Assembly (NCBI RefSeq): GCF_036108815.1
Contig: NZ_CP107985.1
Location: 8,863,501 to 8,927,500 of the forward strand
DNA length: 64,000 nt
From: Streptomyces sp. NBC_00353
GTDB lineage: Bacteria > Actinomycetota > Actinomycetes > Streptomycetales > Streptomycetaceae
Direction: 5' to 3'
Positions within the stretch are counted from its first letter, which is position 1, and every line of letters starts with the position of its first letter. This document shows, piece after piece, positions 16,541 through 24,444 of this stretch. Made by a program: the position numbers and the translations under genes. The notes under the pieces are model-generated. The model worked only from the letters and a program-made list of their open reading frames with translations, searched no databases and was not told the origin of the DNA.

Positions 16541-17026
16541 ATGACCGTTCCACTCGACCGGCATTATCTGGTCGAACTCCAGGTATCGGAAGAGCGCGTT
16601 TCGCAATTGCGACGCATAGTCGCTGCGCATCTGCGCCACTGGAGTCTCGAACTCCACATCCGGCCGGTGTGCCGGGGTGTGGAGGAGCTGCTGACCAATG
16701 TCCACCGGCACGTCGGTGGCGACAACAAGTGCGTCGTCGAACTCCGCTGGTCAGGACGGCACCTCACGGTCTCCGTCGCCGACAACAGCTCCGAGATGCC
16801 GCGACTGCTCAGCAGCGGCGGCGGTGGTCTCAGCCGTGTCATGGCCCTCAGCCACAGCTGGGGCACCTGCCGGACCCTCGACGGCAAAGTGGTCTGGTTC
16901 ACCCGCTACGCCGAGGCGCCGCGGAGCAGCGATCTGCTGCCGCGCGCACCCCTGCCCGGAGTACGTGAGTTCCTGCTGCCGCCGGCCTCCGAGCCGTCCG
17001 AACACTCCGAGCCCGCCCTCGTCTGA
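16541..17026 (+). CDS. ATP-binding (HATPase_c, anti-sigma-factor-like) protein
   Basis: 161 aa. A GHKL ATPase domain alone: N box VCRGVEELLTNVHRHVGGD, G1 box VSVADNSSEMP, and a G2-like GGGGLSRVMALSHSWGT. Such single-domain proteins in Streptomyces act as anti-sigma kinases or partners in switch cascades. The usual first-Asn pattern is kept, so ATP binding is probable. No sigma or anti-sigma-antagonist gene is adjacent. ATG 16541 follows GAGGAG. The Pro/Ser/Glu-rich tail is likely disordered. Confidence 0.8.
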   Translation: MTVPLDRHYLVELQVSEERVSQLRRIVAAHLRHWSLELHIRPVCRGVEELLTNVHRHVGGDNKCVVELRWSGRHLTVSVADNSSEMPRLLSSGGGGLSRVMALSHSWGTCRTLDGKVVWFTRYAEAPRSSDLLPRAPLPGVREFLLPPASEPSEHSEPALV

Positions 17027-17249
17027 GGCGGGCCCCGGCGGCCGGCCCCGACGACAGGGGCGGCGGGGATCCCTGCCCGGACCGGTACCCGAGTCCCTAC
17101 GCGAAGAAGCCTGCTCCGCCCACCGGCGCGGATGACGTGCACAGCGCACGCATGGTCCGCGCCGGTCGGTTGCCCGCACCGGGGCCCGCGTTGCGCGACG
17201 GGGCGTCCCGCGGCACGGTCGAAGAATCCGAGGCAAGGAGACCACAGTC

Positions 17250-18677
17250 ATGCCCATCGCGACGGTCAACCCGGCGAACGGCGAGACCCTCAAGACGTTC
17301 GAGGCACTGGGGGCGGCGGAGATCGAGTACCGGCTCGCGACCGCGGACACCACCTTCCGGGAGTACCGCACCACCGCATTCGGTGAACGGGCCCGGCTGC
17401 TCAACCAGGCCGCCGACCTGCTCGACGCGGACCAGCAGGACATCGCCCGCACCATGACCACCGAAATGGGCAAGCCCGTCAGAGCGGCCCGCGCGGAGGC
17501 CGCGAAATGCGCCAAGGCCATGCGCTGGTACGCGGCCAACGCCGAAAAACTCCTCGCGGACGAGCACCCGCCGGCCGACGACGTACGCGACGCCGGAGCC
17601 TCCCGGGCCTATGTCCACTACCGTCCGCTGGGCCCGGTCCTCGCCGTGATGCCGTGGAACTTCCCGCTGTGGCAGGTCGTACGGTTCGCAGCCCCCGCAC
17701 TCATGGCGGGCAACGTCGGCCTGCTCAAGCACGCGTCGAACGTCCCGCAGACCGCGATGTACCTGGAGGGCCTGTTCCGCCGGGCGGGCTTCCCGCCCGG
17801 CTGCTTCCAGACGCTGCTGGTGGGAGCGGGAGCGGTCGAGTCGATCCTGCGTGACCGCCGCGTCGTCGCCGCCACCCTCACCGGCAGTGAGCCGGCCGGC
17901 CGCTCGGTCGCGTCGATCGCGGGCGACGAGGTCAAGCACACCGTGCTGGAACTGGGCGGCAGCGACCCGTTTCTCGTCCTGCCGTCGGCCGACATCCAGC
18001 AGGCCGCCCGCACGGCGGTGACCGCCCGGGTCCAGAACAACGGGCAGTCCTGCATCGCCGCCAAGCGGTTCATCGTGCACACCGACGTGTACGACGAGTT
18101 CGCCGAGCGGTTCACCGCGGGCATGAAAGATCTGACGGTCGGTGACCCGCAGCAGGAGACCACCGACATCGGCCCACTCTCCAGTGAACAGGGCCGCGCC
18201 GACCTGGAGGAGCTGGTGGACGACGCCGTACACCAGGGCGCCACCGCACTGTGCGGTGGCAGCCGGCCCACCGGCCTGGGTGCGGAGCTGGAGCGCGGCT
18301 GGTTCTACACCCCCACCGTCCTCAGCGGGATCACCCCCGCCATGCGGATCCACCGTGAGGAGACCTTCGGCCCGGTCGCCACGCTGTACCGCGTCGAGGA
18401 CCTGGACGAAGCCGTGACCCTCGCGAACGACAGTCCGTTCGGCCTCAGCTCCAACGTGTGGACGCGCGACGCCGACGAGAGCCGTCAGTGCGTGCGTGAC
18501 CTGCAGGCCGGCGGTGTCTTCTTCAACGGCATGACCGCTTCCCACCCCGCGCTGCCGTTCGGCGGGGTGAAGCGCTCCGGTTACGGGCGGGAGCTGGCCG
18601 GTCACGGCATCCGTGAATTCTGCAATGCCACGACGGTCTGGTACGGCCCCGAGCCGGACGGAAGCGGCTCCGCGTAG
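17250..18677 (+). CDS. gabD: NADP-dependent succinate-semialdehyde dehydrogenase
   Basis: 475 aa aldehyde dehydrogenase that oxidises succinate semialdehyde to succinate in the GABA branch. Motifs: PWNFPLWQVVRFAAPALMAGN (cofactor and oxyanion), LTGSEPAGRSVA, the general-base glutamate in LELGGSDPFLV, the nucleophilic cysteine in QNNGQSCIAAKRFIV, and the C-terminal PFGGVKRSGYGRELA. The short SSADH form (about 460 aa) with PxNF-WQ favours SSADH over other ALDH classes. ATG 17250 behind CAAGGAGACC. It stands alone; gabT is not nearby. Confidence 0.85.
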   Translation: MPIATVNPANGETLKTFEALGAAEIEYRLATADTTFREYRTTAFGERARLLNQAADLLDADQQDIARTMTTEMGKPVRAARAEAAKCAKAMRWYAANAEKLLADEHPPADDVRDAGASRAYVHYRPLGPVLAVMPWNFPLWQVVRFAAPALMAGNVGLLKHASNVPQTAMYLEGLFRRAGFPPGCFQTLLVGAGAVESILRDRRVVAATLTGSEPAGRSVASIAGDEVKHTVLELGGSDPFLVLPSADIQQAARTAVTARVQNNGQSCIAAKRFIVHTDVYDEFAERFTAGMKDLTVGDPQQETTDIGPLSSEQGRADLEELVDDAVHQGATALCGGSRPTGLGAELERGWFYTPTVLSGITPAMRIHREETFGPVATLYRVEDLDEAVTLANDSPFGLSSNVWTRDADESRQCVRDLQAGGVFFNGMTASHPALPFGGVKRSGYGRELAGHGIREFCNATTVWYGPEPDGSGSA

Positions 18678-18704
18678 CCGCCACCGCCCGGCGACGGCGA
18701 GGGC

Positions 18705-19028
18705 TCAGCGGCCGACTGCCTTGGCCAGCTGGGCCTTTGTCATGGTCGAGCGGCCCTTCACGTTCTTCCTTCTGGCCTCTTCGTAGAGCTGGTCGCGGGT
18801 GGGGTCTTCTGCTCCGTCGTGGGCATGCAGTTCGGCGCGCCGCAGGGACGAGAGGTCGTGGACCAACGTACGGCTCGCGGTCGTCGGCTCACCGGAGCGG
18901 GCGTGCTCGGTGTTCGCCGTGCGCGCCGCGATCTCCTCTGCCCGCTCCTCGCTCACTCCGAGCTCCTGCGCGCTCTCCTTGATGTGCTCGTACTGCCGCT
19001 CGCGCCTGGGACTGGATCCGCGTGGCAT
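18705..19028 (-). CDS. Rho_N-like small basic protein (annotated elsewhere as plasmid stabilization protein)
   Basis: 107 aa, highly charged. The N-terminal half (RRERQYEHIKESAQELGVSEERAEEIAARTANTEHARSGE) is the conserved part of a Streptomyces family often labelled plasmid stabilization protein, without experimental basis. The C-terminus DQLYEEARRKNVKGRSTMTKAQLAKAVGR is the Rho N-terminal-like/SAP-type helix-extended-helix that binds nucleic acid. ATG 19028 with GAGAGGAAG. A nucleic-acid-binding role is plausible; the plasmid link is not supported here. Confidence 0.75.
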   Translation of the reverse strand: MPRGSSPRRERQYEHIKESAQELGVSEERAEEIAARTANTEHARSGEPTTASRTLVHDLSSLRRAELHAHDGAEDPTRDQLYEEARRKNVKGRSTMTKAQLAKAVGR

Positions 19029-19194
19029 GGTGCGGTCACTTCCTCTCCGTGGCCTCCGTGCCCGACGAGGGACGGTCCGGGGTGCACTACCCAGTGTCCC
19101 AGTGGCACCCGGGGCCCGCATCGGACCACGGTGCCCGGCGGCCGTCCGTGTGTTCTTCCAGCCGCCCGGTGTACGTGTCCGTCGGCGGCAGCCC

Positions 19195-19232
19195 GGCCGC
19201 ACCGCCGCCGAGCGTTCGACGGCGGTGCGGCC
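19195..19232. other. Strong hairpin in the 19029-19360 divergent gap
   Basis: GGCCGCACCGCCG (19195-19207) pairs perfectly with 19220-19232 across a 12-nt loop. It lies between two divergent genes, so it is not an ordinary terminator for either; it may be a leader hairpin or a cruciform/protein site. The rest of the 332-bp gap contains a -10-like TAATAT (19316-19321) before the rightward gene, without a good -35, and otherwise nothing I can support. Confidence 0.45.
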
Positions 19233-19360
19233 CCTGCCGCCGAGGGTCACCCGTTCGGGTGCGCGACGGGACGCGATTCACGTGATTCGGTGGGTCAATT
19301 CATACCGTTTGATCCTAATATGGGCGAGCTGATCGGTTCCGGAGTGCGGAGGTATGCGCG

Positions 19361-19855
19361 ATGTCCACCCTCACCGTGTGGAAGTTCCAGTCCGCCGAGG
19401 GCGCGGAGGACGTGGAGAACACACTGAAGGCCCTCCAGAAGGAGGGGCTGATCAAGATCCTCGACGCCGCGGTGGTCAGCTGGCCGACCGACAAGGCGAA
19501 GCCGAGAACGAAGCAGTTGCTCAACCTGGTGGGCGCCGGCGCCCTGAGCGGCACGTTCTGGGGGATGCTCTTCGGGCTGATCTTCCTCATGCCGTTGCTG
19601 GGCGCGGCCATCGGCGCGGCGGCCGGGGCGCTGGGCGGCAAGCTCGCCGACGTCGGCATCGACGACGACTTCATCGCGGAGGTCAAGAAGCAGGTGACGC
19701 CCGGAACTTCGGCCCTGTTCCTGCTCACCACGAACGAGGTGCCCGACCGGATCAGCGACGCGCTTCCCGGCGGCGGCGCCGAGCTTCTCCACAGCAACCT
19801 GGACACCCTCAGCGAGGCCCGGCTCCGCGAGATCTTCGGCGAAGACGCCGAGTGA
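19361..19855 (+). CDS. DUF1269 family membrane protein
   Basis: 164 aa. The family pattern is clear: TVWKFQSAEGAEDVENTLKALQKEGLIKILDAAVVSW at the start, a central glycine-rich double hydrophobic stretch (about residues 56-95, GAGALSGTFWGMLFGLIFLMPLLGAAIGAAAGALGGKLADVGIDDDFI), and LFLLTTNEVPDRI. The central region resembles a glycine-zipper membrane segment. Function unknown; family members are stress-associated. ATG 19361 behind GGAGG. Confidence 0.87.
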   Translation: MSTLTVWKFQSAEGAEDVENTLKALQKEGLIKILDAAVVSWPTDKAKPRTKQLLNLVGAGALSGTFWGMLFGLIFLMPLLGAAIGAAAGALGGKLADVGIDDDFIAEVKKQVTPGTSALFLLTTNEVPDRISDALPGGGAELLHSNLDTLSEARLREIFGEDAE

Positions 19856-19922
19856 TCCGGTGCCTTCCGCCCGTCCAGCCGTATCCCCCTGACTCTCTTT
19901 TCCGAGCAGACCCGGAGTGTCC

Positions 19923-20486
19923 GTGAACCAGCCCAGCCCTCTGCGACGCGCCCTCGGCGGCCGCACGGCCCGCAGTCTGACCCCCGCCGTGCTGGCCGTG
20001 GTGCTCGCGGCGGGCGCCGCCGCCTGCAACTCCGGTGGAACGTCGCCGGGAACGGCCAGGAGCACCCGTACGGTGTCCCCGGAGCCGCACAAGTCGCCCT
20101 CCGCGAGCCCCTCGCCGCGTACCCAGACCGACTTCGAGGCCTCGGTCTCCGCCGAGCTCGAGCGCAGTCGGCAGAAAGCCACCCAGCAGCTCGCAGGGGT
20201 CAAGGGACAGGGCAACGCGATCAAGGAGGTTTCGGTGAGCGGGCTGCCGGTCGCGACGGGCGAGCAGTTCCGCAGCGCACTGGTCCGCGTCACCAACCCG
20301 ACCAACAAGGCCGCTTTCTACGCCGTCCGGGTGGAGTTCGTCGACGCATCGGGGAAGGTGCTCGATGCGGTGGTGCTCGGCTTCCCGGACGCCCCGCCCG
20401 GCCGGACGGTCAGCGAACACGCGAACAGCCGTAAGGCGGCCGGCGTCAAGACGTTCCCCCGGATCGCCCAGGCCGAGCGCAGCTGA
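19923..20486 (+). CDS. Putative secreted lipoprotein
   Basis: 187 aa. Positively charged N-terminus, hydrophobic helix SLTPAVLAVVLAAGAAAC ending in a weak lipobox (GAAAC), then a Ser/Thr/Pro-rich linker and a folded part with LVRVTNPTNKAAFYAVRVEFVDASGKVLD, which looks like a FxLYD/immunoglobulin-like beta domain as found in bacterial surface lipoproteins. GTG 19923 is chosen because CGGAG lies at proper distance; GTG 19917 has none. The glutaminase gene starts 15 bp downstream, so the two may be cotranscribed. Confidence 0.7.
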   Translation: MNQPSPLRRALGGRTARSLTPAVLAVVLAAGAAACNSGGTSPGTARSTRTVSPEPHKSPSASPSPRTQTDFEASVSAELERSRQKATQQLAGVKGQGNAIKEVSVSGLPVATGEQFRSALVRVTNPTNKAAFYAVRVEFVDASGKVLDAVVLGFPDAPPGRTVSEHANSRKAAGVKTFPRIAQAERS

Positions 20487-20500
20487 CGGCCGGGGGCGAG

Positions 20501-21847
20501 GTGAGCTCCGCGGCCGGTGCGGTGACGGATGCGCTGTGTGAACTGCGAACCCGGTTCGTCGGTGTGCGCGACGGCGAACCGGCCGACTACATCCCGCAGT
20601 TGGCCATGGCCGACCCGGAGGCCTTCGGGCTGGCCCTGATCAGCATGGACGGCCATCGCTACAGCACGGGCGAGACCGACGTCCCGTTCACCATGCAGTC
20701 CGTCTCGAAACCCTTCGTCTATGCCCTCGCGCTGTCCGAACTCGGACTCGACGGCGTGTCCCGGTGGGTGAACGCCGAGCCCAGTGGCGAGGCATACAAC
20801 GCCATCAGCCTGGAACCCGGCACCGGCCGGCCGGACAACGCCATGGTCAACGCCGGTGCGATCGTCACCACCGCGCTGATTCCCGACACCGCCGACGCCC
20901 CGAGGTTCGACCGCATCCTCGACTGTCTGAGCCGGTTCGCCGGCCGGCAGCTGGACGTCGACGAGGCGGTGTACGCCTCCGAGGTCGCCACCGGCGATCG
21001 CAACCGCGCACTCGCCTATCTCATCCGCAGTGCGGGCCCGCTGCCGGTCGACCCGGTGGGAGCCGTGGAGACGTACTTCCGGCAGTGTTCGGTACGCGTC
21101 ACCACGCTGGATCTGGCCGCCATGGCCGCGACCCTCGCCAACGGCGGTGTGAACCCGCTCAACGGTGACGTGGTCGTCGAGGAACCGGTCGCTGCGCAGG
21201 TGCTCGCCGTGATGGCGACCTGCGGTATGTACGACGTCTCGGGCGACTGGCTGCTGCGGGTGGGGCTGCCGGCCAAGAGCGGGGTGTCCGGCGGCCTGAT
21301 CGCCGCGGGTCCGGCCCGGTTCGGCCTGGCTGCCTACAGCCCGCGGCTGGATCCGACCGGTACATCGGTCCGCGGGCGCATCGCGCTGCGGGCGCTGTCG
21401 GAACGGCTCGGCCTGCATCTGATGCACAATCCGGCGCTCGCCGCCTCGACCGTCACCCTGGTCACCACTGCCGACGATCTGCCGTCGGCCCCGACGGAGG
21501 AGCAGGAACGCGCCCTGCGGGAACAGGTGGCGGTCGTCGCCGCGCAGGGCGCCCTCGACTTCACCGCGGCGGAACGCGTGCTGTACGCGCTCGACGAGTC
21601 CGGGCCGGAGGAGACCGCCTCCGTGGTGCTGGATCTGCGGCAGGTGACCGGTATCGACACGGTGGCGAGGTCGATGCTGCGCTCCGGACTGGCCCGGCTC
21701 ACGGAGGGCGGCCGGCGCACGGCCGTGGTCGACCCGGCCGGCCACCTCGGAGTGACGGGAGGCGACCCGGCGGCCCCCCGGCGCTTCACCTCCCGCGAGG
21801 AGGCCGTCGAGCGCGCTGCGCGGGAGGCGGGCCGCCCGACGGCCTGA
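20501..21847 (+). CDS. glsA: Glutaminase with C-terminal STAS domain
   Basis: 448 aa. Hydrolyses L-glutamine to glutamate and ammonia. The serine-dependent beta-lactamase-like domain (about residues 5-305) carries FTMQSVSKPFVYALAL (catalytic SxxK), EPSGEAYNAI, NAMVNAGAI and LPAKSGVSGGLIAAGP. The C-terminal 110 residues form a STAS domain (VVLDLRQVTGIDTVARSMLRSGLARL), a regulatory module found on a subset of actinobacterial glutaminases. The GTG start at 20501 follows GGGGCGAGG. Convergent with the nuclease gene 18 bp away. Confidence 0.93.
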   Translation: MSSAAGAVTDALCELRTRFVGVRDGEPADYIPQLAMADPEAFGLALISMDGHRYSTGETDVPFTMQSVSKPFVYALALSELGLDGVSRWVNAEPSGEAYNAISLEPGTGRPDNAMVNAGAIVTTALIPDTADAPRFDRILDCLSRFAGRQLDVDEAVYASEVATGDRNRALAYLIRSAGPLPVDPVGAVETYFRQCSVRVTTLDLAAMAATLANGGVNPLNGDVVVEEPVAAQVLAVMATCGMYDVSGDWLLRVGLPAKSGVSGGLIAAGPARFGLAAYSPRLDPTGTSVRGRIALRALSERLGLHLMHNPALAASTVTLVTTADDLPSAPTEEQERALREQVAVVAAQGALDFTAAERVLYALDESGPEETASVVLDLRQVTGIDTVARSMLRSGLARLTEGGRRTAVVDPAGHLGVTGGDPAAPRRFTSREEAVERAAREAGRPTA

Positions 21848-21865
21848 CGGCACCGGACCGCGCTG

Positions 21866-22696
21866 CTACCAGATGGCCTCGACCCACTCGGGGTGGTCGA
21901 TGAACGGGTTCCTGTTGTGCTGGTACTGGTCGAATATGACGTCGTTGCGCCGCTCCTCGAAGGAGTCCGGCGGGTCCTCCTGGCTCCACTGCTTCAGTAC
22001 GGAGAGCCTGCCGATGTTCGGCGCGGAGCCGTTGTCCACCTGGTCGTTCGGTTCGAGGTCGGCGAAGGCATCGTCGCCCTCGTACCGCACCGCCATGTAG
22101 AGGATCATGCGGGCGACGTCGCCCTTGACCGCGTCGCGCGGTTCGAAGGAGTCGCTGTCGGTGTAGTTGCCCGCTGCCCCGCTCACTGCGGTGCCGCCGT
22201 TGTCGAAGTCCTTGTTGCCCCGGATGGAGTTGACCGTGACGTCCTCGGGGCGCAGGTGGTGGATGTCGGTGCCGGGTCCGGTGCTGGTGCCGAAGTCGCC
22301 GTGGGACTTGGCCCAGACGTGCTCGCGGTTCCACTGGCCGACGGCGCCGCCGTTGTCGCTCTTGGGTTCGGAGCGCCCGGTGTAGAGGAGGATCACGTTC
22401 GAGGAGTTGGCGGGGTCCTGGTCGGTGTTCTTGAGCGCGTCCCAGACCTGGCTGTACGAGATCTTCGTCTGCACGCTGATGATCGAGTGGAGGGCGCTCT
22501 TGAGCTGCGTTCCGGTCTTGCCGAGCGCGTCCTGGTAGTACGTGTCGTCGAGCGTGGCGAGCGGCGTCGTGGCCACCGGTGTGGTCCGGGGTGCGACCGG
22601 CGCGGCGGGTGCGGCGGCCGCGGTGCCGGCGAGTACCGCGAAGGCGGCGACGGTGGCCAGCAGTGGGCGCCGGTAGGGAAGATGACGACGGGACAT
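21866..22696 (-). CDS. Secreted endonuclease I family nuclease
   Basis: 276 aa. N-terminal signal peptide (RRPLLATVAAFAVLAGTAAAAPAAP). The mature domain has the beta-beta-alpha metal finger of the EndA/NucM family: QWNREHVWAKSHGDFGT with the catalytic histidine, DIHHLRPEDVTVNSIRGNKDFDNG with the metal-binding asparagine. It should cleave DNA or RNA non-specifically outside the cell, for nutrient recovery. Start ATG 22696 behind GAGAGGAC. The longer in-frame N-terminus up to 23002 is rejected because it precedes the signal peptide. Confidence 0.9.
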   Translation of the reverse strand: MSRRHLPYRRPLLATVAAFAVLAGTAAAAPAAPVAPRTTPVATTPLATLDDTYYQDALGKTGTQLKSALHSIISVQTKISYSQVWDALKNTDQDPANSSNVILLYTGRSEPKSDNGGAVGQWNREHVWAKSHGDFGTSTGPGTDIHHLRPEDVTVNSIRGNKDFDNGGTAVSGAAGNYTDSDSFEPRDAVKGDVARMILYMAVRYEGDDAFADLEPNDQVDNGSAPNIGRLSVLKQWSQEDPPDSFEERRNDVIFDQYQHNRNPFIDHPEWVEAIW

Positions 22697-22915
22697 GTGG
22701 GGTGTCCTCTCCGGAAAAACAGGCACCGCGGCGCCGTCACGGGGTGGGGGGCGGTGCCGCGGTGTTCGTGTGTGGTACGTGGTCAGCGGGAGCCTTCCAC
22801 ACGCACGGTGACCGAGGTGTGAACGCTGTGTACCTATCATGTGCAGGTCAAGCGGGCTCTCGGATGCGGTCCTGGAGCCGCAGGGCGAGAATTGCGGCAA
22901 GGACGAGGAGGCGGC

Positions 22916-23122
22916 ATGAGCGAAGAGCCCGAATCCGTACCCGTATCCATGGCTCGGGGCGTGACCCCGGACAGCCTCTTGCACACCGGCGGGAGCGATC
23001 ATCCGTCGGCCGAGGATCTGGTGCTCGCCTCCGGGCGGGACCTGACTCCGCAGAATCTTGAGTGGGCGGAGCGCCGACTGGCACGAGAGGGCCGGGCGGC
23101 GATGGAGAAGCAGCTGCCGTAG
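22916..23122 (+). CDS. Small acidic hypothetical protein
   Basis: 68 aa, starting at ATG 22916 with GAGGAGG upstream. Sequence pattern: SVPVSMARGVTPDSLLHTGGSDHPSAEDLVLASGRDLTPQNLEWAERRLAREGRAAMEKQLP; the second half should form a helix. I know of similar short proteins only as conserved hypotheticals of Streptomyces. Followed by a hairpin. Confidence 0.6.
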   Translation: MSEEPESVPVSMARGVTPDSLLHTGGSDHPSAEDLVLASGRDLTPQNLEWAERRLAREGRAAMEKQLP

Positions 23123-23135
23123 GCGGCCGGTGCGG

Positions 23136-23159
23136 CGGGGAGTGTGTGGGCGCTCCCCG
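23136..23159 (+). terminator. Possible terminator after the 68-aa gene
   Basis: CGGGGAG (23136-23142) and CTCCCCG (23153-23159) form a 7-bp stem with a 10-nt loop, 14 nt after the stop and just before the RlmG gene. Confidence 0.5.
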
Positions 23160-23183
23160 TCGCTCGGCTAGCCTGAATGCACA

Positions 23184-24341
23184 ATGAACCGTTTGACGAC
23201 GTCACAGGGCGGGTTCGACCTCGCCCGCTTCCCCGAGCACCCGCGCGACCCGTTCCGCGCCTGGGACGCTGCCGACGAATATCTGCTGCGGCAGCTGGAG
23301 GGGATCGATGGAGCAGAGCCGGTCGACCTGTCCGGCGCCGTGGTCGTGGTGGGCGACCGCTGGGGTGCGCTGACCACCGTGCTGGCCGGGCACCGCCCGG
23401 TACAGATCACCGACTCGTACCTCGCGCAGCGCGCCACCCTGGCGAACCTCGCCCGCAACGGTGACGACCCGGACACCGTACGTCTCCTGTCGGCCAGGGA
23501 CACGCCACCGGAGCGGATCGACGTCCTCCTCGTGCGCGTCCCGAAGAGTCTGGCGCTCCTGGAGGACCAGCTGCACCGGCTCGCCCCTGCCGTGCATGCC
23601 GGCACCGTCGTCATCGGCACCGGCATGGTGAAGGAGATCCACACCTCCACCCTCAAACTGTTCGAGCGGATCATCGGCCCCACCCGCACCTCCCTCGCGG
23701 TCAAGAAGGCCCGACTGATCTTCTGCACCCCCGACCCGGCCCTGGCCCGCACCCCCAGCCCGTGGCCGCACCGCTACGACCTGCCCGAAGGTATCGGCGC
23801 CGTCTCCGGCCGGACCGTCGTCAACCACGCCGGGATCTTCTGCGCCGAGCGCCTCGACATCGGCACCCGCTTCTTCCTGAACCATCTGCCCGAGCGCAGC
23901 GGCCGGGACCGCATCGTCGACCTGGGCTGCGGAAACGGGGTCGTCGGCACCTCCGCAGCGCTCGCCAACCCCGAAGCGACGGTGACCTTCATCGACGAGT
24001 CGTACCTGGCGGTCGCCTCGGCCGAGGCGACGTTCCGGGCCAACCTCGGGACGGACGCGGTGGCCGACTTCCTGGTCGGGGACGGGATGGCGGACGTACC
24101 GCCGGGCAGTGTCGACCTGGTGCTCAACAACCCGCCGTTCCACTCGCACCAGGCGACCACCGACGCCACGGCCCGGACCATGTTCCACGGGGCACGTACC
24201 GCGCTGCGGCAGGGCGGCGAACTGTGGGTCGTCGGCAACCGGCATCTCGGGTACCACACCCAGTTGCGCCGCACCTTCGGCAACTGCACCACCGTCGCCG
24301 GTGACCCCAAGTTCGTCGTGCTGAGGGCCGTCAAGCGCTGA
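23184..24341 (+). CDS. rlmG: Class I SAM-dependent methyltransferase, RlmG/RsmC type
   Basis: 385 aa with the twin-domain layout of 23S/16S rRNA guanine-N2 methyltransferases. The N-terminal degenerate methyltransferase domain (about 1-185; VVVVGDRWGALTTVLAG) binds RNA. The C-terminal active domain has RIVDLGCGNGVVGTSAALANP for SAM and the catalytic NNPPFHSH tetrad (NPPF). RlmG methylates G1835 of 23S rRNA in E. coli; RsmC shares the fold, so the target is inferred. No ribosome site is present; TAGCCT at 23169-23174 as a -10 predicts a leaderless or nearly leaderless mRNA. Confidence 0.83.
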   Translation: MNRLTTSQGGFDLARFPEHPRDPFRAWDAADEYLLRQLEGIDGAEPVDLSGAVVVVGDRWGALTTVLAGHRPVQITDSYLAQRATLANLARNGDDPDTVRLLSARDTPPERIDVLLVRVPKSLALLEDQLHRLAPAVHAGTVVIGTGMVKEIHTSTLKLFERIIGPTRTSLAVKKARLIFCTPDPALARTPSPWPHRYDLPEGIGAVSGRTVVNHAGIFCAERLDIGTRFFLNHLPERSGRDRIVDLGCGNGVVGTSAALANPEATVTFIDESYLAVASAEATFRANLGTDAVADFLVGDGMADVPPGSVDLVLNNPPFHSHQATTDATARTMFHGARTALRQGGELWVVGNRHLGYHTQLRRTFGNCTTVAGDPKFVVLRAVKR

Positions 24342-24377
24342 CCGACGGACGGGGCCCCCATGGCCCTTCCGGATTCT

Positions 24378-24391
24378 TGCAACACGTTCTA
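24378..24391 (+). promoter_or_regulatory. KstR-like operator
   Basis: The sequence TGCAACACGTTCTA matches TnnAACnnGTTnnA, the recognition motif of KstR, the repressor of steroid/cholesterol side-chain catabolism in actinobacteria. It lies 54 bp before the start of an acyl-CoA dehydrogenase of the FadE26 class, which is itself a KstR target in mycobacteria. No kstR gene lies in the window. Confidence 0.6.
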
Positions 24392-24444
24392 CTGTGTGCG
24401 CCGCCGCACACGGGCGACGCGACCGCGAGACTCCTGGAGGGGCC

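Noticed and set aside
18705..19028. Plasmid maintenance function
   Set aside because: The common label for this family has no support in the sequence and no plasmid or partition genes are nearby.
22697..23002. N-terminal extension of the endonuclease I protein
   Set aside because: It would put about 100 residues before the signal peptide; ATG 22696 has a ribosome site.
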